Part shown: positions 55,139 through 64,000 of the stretch, piece after piece
Layout of the letters: each line of letters opens with the position of its first letter
Numbering within the stretch: position 1 is the first letter of the stretch
Assembly: GCA_033558025.1 (NCBI GenBank)
Contig: JAUCEF010000005.1
Span: 7,936,001 to 8,000,000 of the forward strand
Origin: Phytophthora sp. 'mugwort'
Lineage: Eukaryota > Oomycota > Peronosporomycetes > Peronosporales > Peronosporaceae
DNA length: 64,000 bases
Reading direction: 5' to 3'
Notes under the pieces: generated by a model
What the model was told of the DNA's origin: nothing
Databases searched by the model: none
What the model saw: the letters and a program-made list of their open reading frames with translations, nothing else
Made by a program: the position numbers and the translations under genes

Positions 55139-56060
55139 CTAGGGTGATGGGACGCTCCTTGACGAGCTTATTCGAGTCGATTGCATCTGTAGATTGGGCG
55201 TTGACAACAGCAACACTCTACGGTCACGCTTATGCGTCATTTTCATCTTTTTCGCACCCTTGGTAGACTTCCGGGTGGTTGTTCGTTTTAAACAACTGCG
55301 CGGTGTATAATGTCCATATGTTGGAGCTTCAGAGCACGCGCTCTGGGGAACTTCTGGTAGGCAGACATCGTCCAACTATTTTCCATTTAAATCCATGCCT
55401 GCATTGCAGTCCCATCCAGATTCAGGAAGCAACGTCGCAATGTCCATAATACCCTCATCACTCTTATACGAATGCTCCATGTCCTTCTCCCCCGCGGGTG
55501 GCGAGTAGCCATCAAATATGAACTCGGCTTCATCGTATCCAGCGTGCATGTCGCACGTCGGAATTGGCACACCAGCATCACTTCCATCAATAGCTCCAAG
55601 CTCGAGCGTACTTGGGGACGAGACGTTCGCCTTCTCCCCGAACAAAGCTTGCATTATTGTGAAGTGTGGGTACATTTTCTCGAACTTGCCCGGGATAGAG
55701 AGACCCTGCTCGATTTTCCTCGGCGTCAGGCCCAACCAGTCTCTGAGCGCTTAATAGACATCGTCGTCGTGAACTTCCTCTTGTAGGTAGTCCACCGACC
55801 GCGATGCCGTCTCCCGACAGCTGCGGTAGCCTGGATTTTTCGTTACGCGGAAGAGGTGTTTTGCCGGCCTCTTGAACGCGTCTGGTTTCGTCATCGTGGC
55901 TCCAACTGCCGTTTTCGTCCCCGAGCCATGAATCATGGCGAAGTTAGCCGGTATCTCCATCCAACCGACAACTATGTCATAGTCGCCCCGCGTAAGGTGG
56001 ATCTTTGTCATATCAGCTTCACCTTTTTCGTCGCTCATCATGATCTGTACAAACAACAAA
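55139..56060 (-). pseudogene. oomycete repetitive SANT-like protein, broken
   Basis: On the minus strand the N-terminal block (about 56050-55750) reads MSDEKGEADMTKIHLTRGDY, DIVVGWMEIPANFAMIHGSG and AFKRPAKHLF. This is a Trp-containing helical DNA-binding pattern that I know as a highly repeated Phytophthora protein family, close to Myb/SANT-like. After a stop the frame 55376-55735 continues with GLTPRKIEQGLSIPGKFEKM and FGEKANVSSPSTLELG, then an acidic tail. A further shift leads to a Lys-rich C-terminus (KGAKKMKMTHKRD, 55139-55375). These genes usually travel with transposons. Broken by a TAA at 55751 and a frameshift near 55375. Confidence 0.6.
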
Positions 56061-56413
56061 GTAGCATGGTCAGATCGAGTACCAGCATGCACCCTGGAAG
56101 CGTGTAACACTACGTCTGCTATGAGCTGCCAGTATGGCAAATGCTCGAGGTGATGCTGGAAAAGATTATCTCCTTTGAAGCAAAAGGAAACTTGAACTGC
56201 TTGTTTTGCAGGGCAAAAAATCAAGACTGACTGGTTTCTGTCGCTGTCGGATGGTCAATATTTAAATTATATATAATTTGCCAAATGGCAGGCGTTTGCC
56301 GGAATGATAGATACTCCTCCAGAGCTAAACCATTTCCGAAACCTTATGATCGTCGACGGTAAAAATATGGCGTCGATTCCAGCACGGAAATGTCGGCGAT
56401 TTCGTCAATTCTG
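56061..56413. other. no gene seen
   Basis: Short frames only; an AT-rich patch at about 56255-56280. Confidence 0.55.
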
Positions 56414-56435
56414 CCCCCCCCCCCCCCCCCCCCCC
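56414..56435. repeat. C22 homopolymer
   Basis: Twenty-two consecutive C residues on the plus strand, a likely sequencing or polymerase-slippage hotspot. Confidence 0.95.
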
Positions 56436-56619
56436 GGACTCATGCATCCTGGTCTCCAACCCGATCGTGTCGTGTTGACAGGCTTGCATGTGCAACAGCC
56501 TCAACTACGTCCTCGACCCCAAGCAGCTCATGCAGCATTGCTAACCGCTGTCGTCCAAGCGCCTTGATGAGCGTATCGGCCATGTTATCTGTCGTAGGAA
56601 CGTAGTTCAGCGACATCTC

Positions 56620-57640
56620 TTAAGCCTCAACGAGCTCAGCAGTCTTGAGACTCATCTTTGCCAGTTGCTTAGCACCATCGTAGTTTCCGACGTGTTCACA
56701 TATCTTAATCGTGCTCTGATTATCACAGTGTAGTACTGGGACCAATGGCTTCATGCCAATCCCTTCGAGCAACTCTTGTGTCCACAGCAGGTCCTCACTT
56801 ACTGGCCGCAACCAGCTCCGACTTGCACGTGTCATCCGTGAAACATTTCCGCTTCTTGCTTTTGAATCCAAAACTGAAGCCATTCCGCTGAAGCACGTAA
56901 CCTGTAATTGAACGCCCTATATTCGGGCAATTTGCGTGATCAGCGTCACTAAACGCCCGCAATTGAAGCCGTTCTACTGGTTCGTCTCAGATATGCGATA
57001 TACTAGCCCAAATGTCTTCGTACCCTGAAGATACTGCAAACGTGCTTAGCACTTGCAAAATTCTCCGTTGTGTGTGCTCCAACGTGCCTACCGAGACACC
57101 GCACCGCATTGGCAATATTCGGACGAGTACAGGTCACCAAATACTACAACTTTTCCAACGATTTCATGGTAAGAGATCGAAGGCTCATTGACCTTGGTCC
57201 TGTCACGCTCCAACGCAGCATTTTCTCGTTGTACATCTGAAAGAACCAACTGAGCGTGTCATATGCATCTTCGCGCCAGAAGTTGGTTGGTGTTGGCTGT
57301 TTGCGAAAGACAGAGCATCATACCAGGTTCGTAGCGGATCTCCATCGACAACAAATGCCGCACACGCCCCAGGTCCTTTATGCTGAACTTCAGCCGCAAC
57401 GCCTCGATCTCCGCATCAATGTCGCTTGTCTTGCCCACGATCAGCATGTCGTCAACATATACCGTCACTAGTACGATTCTTCCGTTAGCGTATTGAACAT
57501 GGAGACCCACATCATGTGCACATCGTTTGAACCAAAGCTCAACTAAATATGCGTGCTTAGTCTCCAGCCTCCGTATTAAAGCTATTAAAAGTAGCAACAT
57601 CATCGTCATAATCCGTACCACCGGCGAATAAGCATCCCAG
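56620..57640 (-). pseudogene. copia reverse transcriptase and RNase H, broken
   Basis: 57259-57621 carries the second half of a copia reverse transcriptase with VYVDDMLIVGKTSD (catalytic Asp pair) and KDLGRVRHLLSMEI. The first half is largely lost to stops. 56620-56883 is the RNase H C-terminal part with VLHCDNQSTIKI and, further on, a degraded KHI-type end. Stops and shifts lie between about 56890 and 57250. Confidence 0.85.
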
Positions 57641-58517
57641 TACCCGTGTCCAAACGCTGTTTATCCCCCATGAATTACCAGTCTTGCTTTTTAGCGAGTA
57701 GTTTTTCCTTTTTCATCCTGCTTTACGCAATACACCCACTTTGACGTCAGCACTTTGACTCGCTTGCCTTTGGCGACTTTGGTCTGTCCACCAATATCCA
57801 GGTTTCATTTTTCACCTGCGCCTCCCATTCGGCCACCCGTGCAGCTTCAACTGTTCACGCTGTGGTGATCGCATAGCCTCTTCGTCTGAGGTTGGATTCC
57901 CAACGAACTCTACTTCCAGCGATAGAACGTAGCCATCCAACCTGACATTCGGTCTCCGCTGCCGTGCCGAGCGTCTCACTTGCCCACCAATTGCTTGCGG
58001 GCCAGTGGCAGCTTGGCGTTGCCTGCGCGTCTCTGCCTACGAACTAGCCTCTGTCCATTTCGTCGTTGTGGCTGTCCTGCTGCATAGCAATGTACTGGAT
58101 CCGCCTGTGCCAGCGTCGAGTTTGCTTCGTTAGGTGGTGCGACTTCTCCCATCAGCTCGTCTTCGGGATCAGCTCGTCACTACTGGAACTACTGGAAAAT
58201 AAACCTCCCCCGAAACTAGTGTGGATCGCAGCCACTATTTACGCGTCTTCTAGTAAGTTCTCAGTCACTGTGCGTGCAGCCGCCTTCCGTACGCTCTCCT
58301 CTGCGACGTATTTCCACAGGAAGAGGAACAAAAGGAATTTGCTTGTAGTTCCCCTGTTGGCCCTTCAGCAACGAACTTACATACTGTCTGCTCACCGCGA
58401 TATCCTCGCGAAGCGTACATCTCGTGCTTCCACCAATTTTCTCGTCCGCGAGTGGAGCAAGCGATATTCCGGCGATTGCTGCGCGAAACCTAGCAGCAAT
58501 GCAGGTTCCGCCCTCGA

Positions 58518-58603
58518 GCTCAACTTGGTCTTCAGTTTTGGCTCCTGAATGAAGCCCACGGCTCAACTTGGTCTTCAGTTTTGGCTCCTGAATGAAGCCC
58601 ACG
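58518..58603. repeat. 43-base perfect tandem duplication
   Basis: 58518-58560 is repeated at 58561-58603, starting GCTCAACTTGGTCTTCAG. 43 is not a multiple of three, so it shifts the frame in the integrase region of the decayed copia element. Confidence 0.95.
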
Positions 58604-59800
58604 GATCCAAACACACCCGAATTTTGCTCACATCTGGTACTTTGCCAAGTAATTTCTCCGAGAGTGTCTTGCCGTTAAGTGCTCGTGTTGCACTCATATT
58701 GTCGATATCTACGATAAACTGCAGCACCTCCGGTCACAGCCGATTTGGTAAATGCCGCGTGCATGGCTGCGCGCATCTTGCTCACCAAAACGCCATTGAG
58801 CTTTTGCGTTCTACTTCGGCGTATACGGATGCGTTGGCACGAATCGAATCCCCCGCGCCTCACAAAACATTTCCAGCTCTCTGTTCATAAATTCACCGCC
58901 TCCATCACTACTGAAGCTATTGATCCGATGCCCTTGCGCCAACAACTCGGCCATTAGCTTGATGGTATTAGTGTTCGCTTCACTCTTCTTCTGTAGCGGG
59001 AAGCACCATACCGCGAACCTTCGTCTTGTATCAACTGGAAGTACCTGAATGCATGTAGCCCGGGTAAATATGTGCCCATATCTCAGGTGTCCGACATCAG
59101 ACGCTCATAATTCAGCTTCGTTCGCTTTTCTGCCGCGCTCTTCTTGTAGGACCTTCGCTTCTGCTTCGCCGACATGCAGCTGAGACATATAACTTCTTGT
59201 TGAACAGCTCCCTTGATATGTTCATGTCAATGACCGTGCCGTTGTCCATCATGTGCTGGATGGCGGCCACGTTGAGGTTACGCAACCGCTCGTGCCATCG
59301 CATGATAGGGCTCGCATCCGCGTTTACTGTCAGCATAGTCATTCCTTCGGTCGGGACGTCATCGTCGACTGCCTTCGGCCAGTAATGTGACCCCTTCTTG
59401 GCGAAGATCAACCGCACATTATCACGATCGAGGAAGATCCTCCGCTCCTGCTCTTGGGGCGAGTTGGATAAAAGTGACCAACCCGTTTTCTCCATCACAC
59501 CCAAACTCAAGAGATTTGTCGATCCGTGCGGATAGTACTCCACATCCTCCAGTGGTAACTCAACGATCTCACTGCTCCTGACATTGAGTGTACGAACCAG
59601 AAGACTACCACTCATTACATCTCGCGTGATGTCTCCCATCCAGACCTTAAGCTTGCTCGCGATTTCTTCTCCGTCACAAACTGGCAGCGATCAATGCACA
59701 CGTGAGTCGTGCTGCCCGAGTCTAGCATCCACGCGCGGGTTTCTAACTAGCACCGTCTTTTACACCATGCCAACCAGCCTGTCATCTTCATCACTACTAC
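58604..59800 (-). pseudogene. copia protease and integrase, broken
   Basis: Protease: AWMLDSGSTTHVC, with the catalytic Asp codon near 59720. 59112-59639 is open for 175 codons and includes STNLLSLG and RWHERLRNLNVAAIQHMM, the GAG-pre-integrase domain that leads into the integrase zinc-binding His/Cys region. Further on (about 58840-58920) GEFMNRELEMFCEARGI and FVPTHPYTPK mark the end of the integrase core with its catalytic Glu. In-frame stops and frameshifts occur throughout. Confidence 0.83.
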
Positions 59801-59802
59801 TG

Positions 59803-60830
59803 TCAGTCCCGCCGTTGCTGAGCCACTGCATGTGGTCGATTTCTGCCAGAGACCTCCTGCTTGACTTCCGATCTCTTTTTCTGATGATTGCGACCTCTCT
59901 TGGGCCCGCCAGGTCCGTTCCCGTTCACCTTCGGAGATTTGTTTTTGTAGAGCCAGCAATCGCGACGCAGGTGGCCCGTCTTATTGCAATGATAGCACAT
60001 CTTGATCGGTTTCTTGCCAACGCCTCCATTCTGGCCATTACCACCACCGCCATTAGGCCGATTGCCACCGCGGCCATTGCTTTGCCAGTTACCTCCGCCA
60101 TTTTTCCAGCCATTGCCGGCGCTATTACGAAAGTAGTGCCCAGCCCCATCGGTCCTGCTCATTACTACTCCAGCGCCTCCACCACCCTGCTCAGCCATCC
60201 GATCGCGTTCACCTGCGACCGAAGAGCATGTGTCACCTGCTGAAGTATTGGCGGGTTACCTTACGAGTCGGCAGGTCGAACTGCTCCAACAGCTCACAGT
60301 GTGTCATGGCAACGCCCAACAGCAGCAGGCGCGCCATGTCTCCGTCCGTGATTGCATGTTCGGCGCCCATGTTCCTCAATTGCTGCCGCAGCTGGGTCAT
60401 CATGCAAATGTACCCCGCCATCGACTAGCCCGGCTCGTGTGAGCACTGGTACAGTTGACGCTTCAGAAGCATCGCGTACGAGAAGTCGCGCTGCGTGTGG
60501 TCTGACACGAGCGTATCCCACATCTCCTTCGCCGAGGACATCCCGCATACCTTTGAGGCATCGTCGTTCTTGCATCCCCGAAGCCCCCGCAAGATGGCCG
60601 CTCGTGCCAAGCGGTCGGCTTCATTGCCCGTCTCCGCGTCCCACGCTTCTCGATCGGCCAAGAAGAGCTCCAGTTTTTTCGGCCTCGTACAGCTCAAACG
60701 CCCCTTCAAAGAGCGGGGGCTTGCTGCTTATACGAACTTGATGCTGTTGCACAGCCGCAGCTCCCTCACCAGTCGCAGCTCCAGCAGTAAATCGCACTGC
60801 TATACGGTCCAGTCATGTAACCTCGTGCTA
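59803..60830 (-). pseudogene. copia Gag with zinc knuckle, broken
   Basis: 60425-60709 gives the N-terminal Gag helices (ELFLADREAWDAE, KVCGMSSAKEMWDTLVSDHT with the conserved Trp). 60233-60421 continues (MTQLRQQLRNMGAEHAITDG). 59803-60198 is a Gly/Asn-rich linker followed by CYHCNKTGHLRRDC, a CCHC knuckle. Stops separate the three pieces, at about 60424 and 60231. Confidence 0.83.
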
Positions 60831-60916
60831 GTGCTTCTTCTCTAACCACTCAGAACCCCCTATCATTTCGCCAGCTTACCAGCGTTCCATGATAAAAGCG
60901 GAGGTACTATCACACT

Positions 60917-61129
60917 TCACTCGCGCGTAAACTTCGGCTCATAACCTAGCAGCTTTAGCGCTGCAAGTGTGTGGCAAAGGGAAATAGGAAGACGATAAAG
61001 ACGCTTATCGTTTGCAGAGTAAAACTTGAAGTAGTTCAACACGTGCCGTGCACGAGGAGGAAAGCGCAAGCCTAAAACCCTCTTTGACCACAACCCATCT
61101 TTCAGAGCTTGTAGGTCGACTTCTACCAT
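60917..61129 (-). CDS. small 70-residue ORF, unrecognised
   Basis: Open frame MVEVDLQALKDGLWSKRVLG to LLGYEPKFTRE with balanced composition and no low complexity. It lies between the decayed copia element and the hydrolase gene, divergent from the latter. The C-terminus looks like a compact folded domain. It might be a small conserved gene or the last exon of a longer one. No domain recognised. Confidence 0.35.
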   Translation of the reverse strand: MVEVDLQALKDGLWSKRVLGLRFPPRARHVLNYFKFYSANDKRLYRLPISLCHTLAALKLLGYEPKFTRE

Positions 61130-61508
61130 TCATGTAGGACAGGAGCAGGATATGAGTGAATCAGGAGAGAAGTGTTAATGAACCACATTAGGTCTCCAAC
61201 TCTCATACGCTTATAATTGGACCATGCCCTTGAATAGTAGGAGAACCTAAGGTAAATTGCGCGGTTTTCTGCTTAATTAATTCGACTAATCGAGCATGGA
61301 ACTTTTGCCGCATCGCTTTTAGAGGATGGTACATTATACCGGTAACAGTACTTGAAGTCGGTATACTGTATTCTGGTGTGGTCCACTGTGGCTTCAGTGA
61401 TACGTAACTTCAGCATCAGCATACAAAGTCTCAGTCTGTCTCTGGCGTACAAACCGTGATTGCGCTGCGAGTATACGCGGCCTGCGCGCGTTCCTCGCAT
61501 CATTCGCC
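61130..61508. other. intergenic, upstream of hydrolase gene
   Basis: No gene. TCATTCG at about 61501-61507, directly before the ATG, resembles an Inr but lacks a clear FPR, so the promoter is not certain. Confidence 0.5.
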
Positions 61509-62657
61509 ATGTGGAGCGCTAGTGCCACGCTGCTCGCGCTCTTGGCGCTCGTCGTATTTCTATCCGTGTGCATCTCCACGCTCATGATGCTCTTCGGGCC
61601 CGGGATCGACCGCCTGAACACGCGGCGAGGGGCTCCGCATATTGCCTCGCACCAGGAATTCCTGCTGGCCCATGTACACGCCGGCAACGAGGAGTCCGGC
61701 CTGATGGAAAGACCCAGGCCCAACGGGGAGCTCGTGCGGCTGTTTTACCGCTTGTGGCTGCCCAAGCACCTGGACAGTGCGAAGGACGCCAAGGCCGTGG
61801 TGGTGGTGCTGCATGGCGTTAACTCACACAGTGCGCGAAACAACAAGTTTATGGTGGAGGTATTGCAGCACGGGTTCCTCGTGGCGGGCATGGACCACGA
61901 GGGCATGGGTCGCAGCGACGGCAGACATGGCTATTTCTCTAGCGTGGGCATGCTAGTGGACGACGCAATCGCCTTCGTAGACTTGGTCAAGGCCAAGTAT
62001 CCCGGCAAGAAGGTCTTCCTTCTCGGCGCGTACGTGGTAGTTGGTTGGACCTTTCATTGAGTGTGTGCTGATATGTGTTGCGTTTGTGTGCTTGTTGGTG
62101 ACAGATCGCTGGGTGGATTAATGATCCTCCATGCGCTCAGCAAGGGCGGCCCGAAGCTAGTTGATGGCGCCGTTATTTTGTGTCCGGCGACGGAGATCCA
62201 CAAGGCTTCGCGACCTTCGCACTTGATGGAGCTTATCGGTCGACTGCTGCAGGAGTACATGCCCAAGCTCCCGCTAGTAAAGGCCAACAGCGGAAAGAAC
62301 AGCTCTCCGGAGATGGCTGCGGTTATCGACGCGGAGAAGCATGCGGATCCGCTATATTATCCCGGCAAGATGCGCGTTGGAACGGGACTTGCACTACTAG
62401 AAGGTATCATGAGCATCCAGGACAAATTGCAGCACATTAAGACGCCGTACTTGCTACAGCACGGTACAGCAGACCAAGCCTGCAGTGTCACCGGCTCGGC
62501 CGCACTCCACCTTAAGACTCGCAGCGCTGACAAAACCTTCAAGACTTACGAAGGGGGACATCACGATCTGGCCAGCGAGCCCCCTTGCATTCGTGATGCT
62601 GTTGTACGCGACTTCGTGGCTTGGCTAGAAGATCATTCCAAGCCGCCGTCGATCTGA
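61509..62657 (+). CDS. membrane-anchored alpha/beta hydrolase, monoacylglycerol-lipase-like (one intron)
   Basis: The coding sequence is 61509-62029 joined to 62105-62657, giving 357 residues. The unspliced frame hits a stop at 62060, while splicing the 75-base intron restores the nucleophile-elbow motif GASLGG across the junction. An N-terminal hydrophobic segment (about 5-28) should anchor it in a membrane. The domain is a serine hydrolase of the Hydrolase_4 family: oxyanion-site VVLHGVNSHS (His102-Gly103), GMDHEGMGRSDG, nucleophile Ser175, acid Asp297 in HGTADQACSV, and His327 in YEGGHHDL. Length and motif spacing fit monoacylglycerol lipases, which release fatty acid and glycerol from monoglycerides or act on lysophospholipids. 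Exact substrate unknown. It is convergent with the SFT2-like gene, with 194 bases between stops. Confidence 0.9.
62030..62104 (+). other. spliceosomal intron of the hydrolase gene
   Basis: 75 bases, GTACGT donor and GTGACAG acceptor, phase 2. Short introns of this size are usual in oomycetes. Splicing joins GC to A, making the Ala of GASLG. Confidence 0.88.
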
Positions 62658-62851
62658 GTGGCTAATGCCGAAACGTCATGCTTTAAGCACCCATTAGCAT
62701 GAGCGTAACTGAACTGTTGCTTGGTAAACTTTTCGTTAAATGCAGCTCCGTGTTGTTCCCGTCACTACGTGTGGGTATCACTCACAATAAAAAAGCATTA
62801 GATGGAAAAGAGAAAAACTGCAGGAACAACCATGCGGAGATAGCCGCGCGC
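62658..62851. other. convergent intergenic region
   Basis: Shared 3' region of the hydrolase and SFT2-like genes; AATAAAAAA near 62790 may serve polyadenylation of the plus-strand gene. No ORF. Confidence 0.5.
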
Positions 62852-63640
62852 TCATTTGCCGTCGATCTTGCCGTCCATAGCATCCACGAGGATGACCCTC
62901 TTGGCCATATACTTGTGCAAGAACTTGCGGCCGAATGGGATGTACGACACGCTGTACCAGATCATGCTGAAGAACTGCACCAGCAGCAGCAGGATGACGA
63001 TGAACCAGTGCGAAGGCCAGAAGAAGGCCACAATGACCGTGAACGCCAGCGAGATCATCCAGGCGCGGCCTGTCAGGCTGCGCTTACGCGAGAGCATGCG
63101 CTTCTGAAGACGGTTTTGGCCCATGATGAAAATGAGGCTCGAGAAAGTGGCGACGTTGCTCAGCGAGTAGAAGAGCGCGTAGAAGCGCACATGGTGCACG
63201 CCCGTGAACAGGATCACCGTGGCAGCGAAAGCGAAGAGAGCGCTGAGCACGTAGCAACCGATGGCGCCCAGTGCGCGCTGGTTGAGCGTGAGCTGGTCGA
63301 ACTCGTCGCCGATGTCGTCCAGTAGTCCGTCCTCCTCGTCGCTGTCGGAGTCGCTTGAGTCTTTGCGGCGCGCCTTGGCCTTCTTCTTGTCCTCTTTGAT
63401 GTCGATGTGGAAGGCCCCCTTGGCCGAATCCAGCAAGCTGCTGGCGCTGCTCCCGTTCTCGGAGGTCGCCGTGCCCTGCTTGGTGGTCTTGTTGATGCTC
63501 TCCTTGGTCTGCTTCGTGGCTTTCTCGATGCTCTCCTGCGCCTTCTTGCTGGTCTTCTCCAGCTCCTGCTGCGTCTTCTTCGCGAAGTCCTCCAGCTTGT
63601 CGCTTGCCTTTTTGCTCTGCTCCTTCAGCTGGTCCATCAT
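62852..63640 (-). CDS. SFT2-like vesicle transport protein
   Basis: 262 residues. The first 60 residues are a Lys/Gln/Glu-rich amphipathic coiled-coil-like region. An acidic serine patch, KDSSDSDSDEEDGLLDD (about 93-109), follows and could be a casein kinase II target. Then come four predicted membrane segments at about 124-146, 152-173, 193-208 and 211-230, ending with the family signature SYIPFGRKF. The LTLNQRALG start and the four-helix layout match SFT2/GOT1-type proteins, which help fuse endosome- or ER-derived vesicles with the Golgi in yeast. The long N-terminal extension is more than the short tail of yeast Sft2. Two ATGs lie in tandem at the start; either could be used. No intron. 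Confidence 0.88.
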   Translation of the reverse strand: MMDQLKEQSKKASDKLEDFAKKTQQELEKTSKKAQESIEKATKQTKESINKTTKQGTATSENGSSASSLLDSAKGAFHIDIKEDKKKAKARRKDSSDSDSDEEDGLLDDIGDEFDQLTLNQRALGAIGCYVLSALFAFAATVILFTGVHHVRFYALFYSLSNVATFSSLIFIMGQNRLQKRMLSRKRSLTGRAWMISLAFTVIVAFFWPSHWFIVILLLLVQFFSMIWYSVSYIPFGRKFLHKYMAKRVILVDAMDGKIDGK

Positions 63641-63674
63641 GGTGGCTCTACAAAAGCTTCGGCTACTTCAGGGG

Positions 63675-63690
63675 GATTTGGAAAGTGAGC
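63675..63690 (-). promoter_or_regulatory. oomycete Inr + FPR core promoter, SFT2-like gene
   Basis: On the minus strand GCTCACTTTCCAAATC closely fits the oomycete Inr with its flanking promoter region, 35-50 bases before the ATG at 63640. Confidence 0.8.
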
Positions 63691-64000
63691 TCCTCATACT
63701 GTATGAGTCATACCTGATTTGGTTATTTCGAACTTAATCGAGATTTCGTATCACGTGACCATCATTCTGTGGTTCTTCGGCATGGCATGCCTTCCACGCC
63801 TCTATCCATCACCCGAGCTCTATGGATTTCGGCTGTACAACCGCCTGGGGTGAGAGGGCAAACGCATGAACGGTAACGACCGATTTGGTAGTGTTTTAGT
63901 CGCCGGCACATGAACTCTGTCGCTTCTTCAGGCTGAGACGCAGCCGCCTGCTCGATTTCAACGTCGAGCGCGTGGCGAGGGTCTGTGTGGACAATTGTTC
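63691..64000. other. upstream region of SFT2-like gene, no gene seen
   Basis: Contains TCACGTGA near 63750, a palindromic E-box-like core. No supported ORF up to the window edge. Confidence 0.5.

Larger units (their letters stand above)
56600..60850 (-). mobile_element. second Ty1/copia retrotransposon, decayed, no LTRs found
   Basis: Minus-strand order gag (60233-60830), zinc knuckle (59803-60198), protease, GAG-pre-integrase, integrase, reverse transcriptase, RNase H (56620-56970). The sequence is unrelated at the base level to the copia element of the array, and its Gag linker and knuckle differ. I could not find matching LTRs on either side, so the limits are approximate and the element may be truncated at both ends. 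Confidence 0.85.

Noticed and set aside
62699..63325. 208-codon plus-strand frame across the SFT2-like gene
   Set aside because: Antisense to a well-supported four-helix membrane protein; Glu/His-rich composition is the usual shadow.

Overview
The window is eukaryotic and looks like an oomycete, most likely a Phytophthora. The signs are: oomycete Inr plus FPR core promoters directly upstream of two real genes; a short 75-base GT-AG intron; a repetitive SANT-like protein family that I know from Phytophthora; MULE transposons with FAR1-type, SWIM and Ulp1 domains; and decayed Ty1/copia elements. No search could be run. All family names come from motifs read by eye.

Positions 1 to about 36911 form one tandem array with a period of 9920 bases (9919 where one base is missing). 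Each unit holds a secreted papain-like (C1) cysteine protease gene on the plus strand, about 4 kb of non-coding DNA upstream of it, and a dead copia retrotransposon on the minus strand. Four protease genes are visible (6012-7094, 15932-17014, 25851-26933, 35771-36853). They encode the same 360-residue protein. Three whole copia elements and the 5' part of a fourth are present. Units agree almost base for base, yet the two LTRs inside each element differ at roughly 11% of sites, so the insertion is much older than the present array (or the array has been homogenised, or collapsed and expanded in assembly). The array starts outside the window. On the right, just after the stop codon of gene 4, sequence switches to a diverged paralogous flank that lacks the copia element.

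Positions 36912-46340 are transposon debris: a pogo-like remnant, a MULE bounded by 27-base inverted ends and a 9-base target duplication (38058-41760) that carries a FAR1-type finger and an Ulp1-like C48 protease domain, a copia gag scrap, a second MULE transposase with a SWIM finger, and a chromodomain fragment.

Positions about 46430-52780 look like an endogenous large DNA virus (NCLDV, possibly asfarvirus-like) fragment. It holds a broken trifunctional mRNA-capping enzyme, two cysteine-rich ORFs transcribed divergently, and an unknown helical gene. Part of it is duplicated as a 1.26 kb inverted repeat around a 900-base spacer. Next to it is an AT-rich stretch (52780-54050) with broken minus-strand genes of unknown, perhaps viral, origin.

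Positions 54072-60850 hold a 428-base Tc1/mariner-type MITE, a SANT-like pseudogene and a second, unrelated decayed copia element. The last 3 kb is ordinary gene space: a membrane-anchored alpha/beta hydrolase of the monoacylglycerol-lipase type with one intron, and a convergent SFT2-like Golgi traffic gene.
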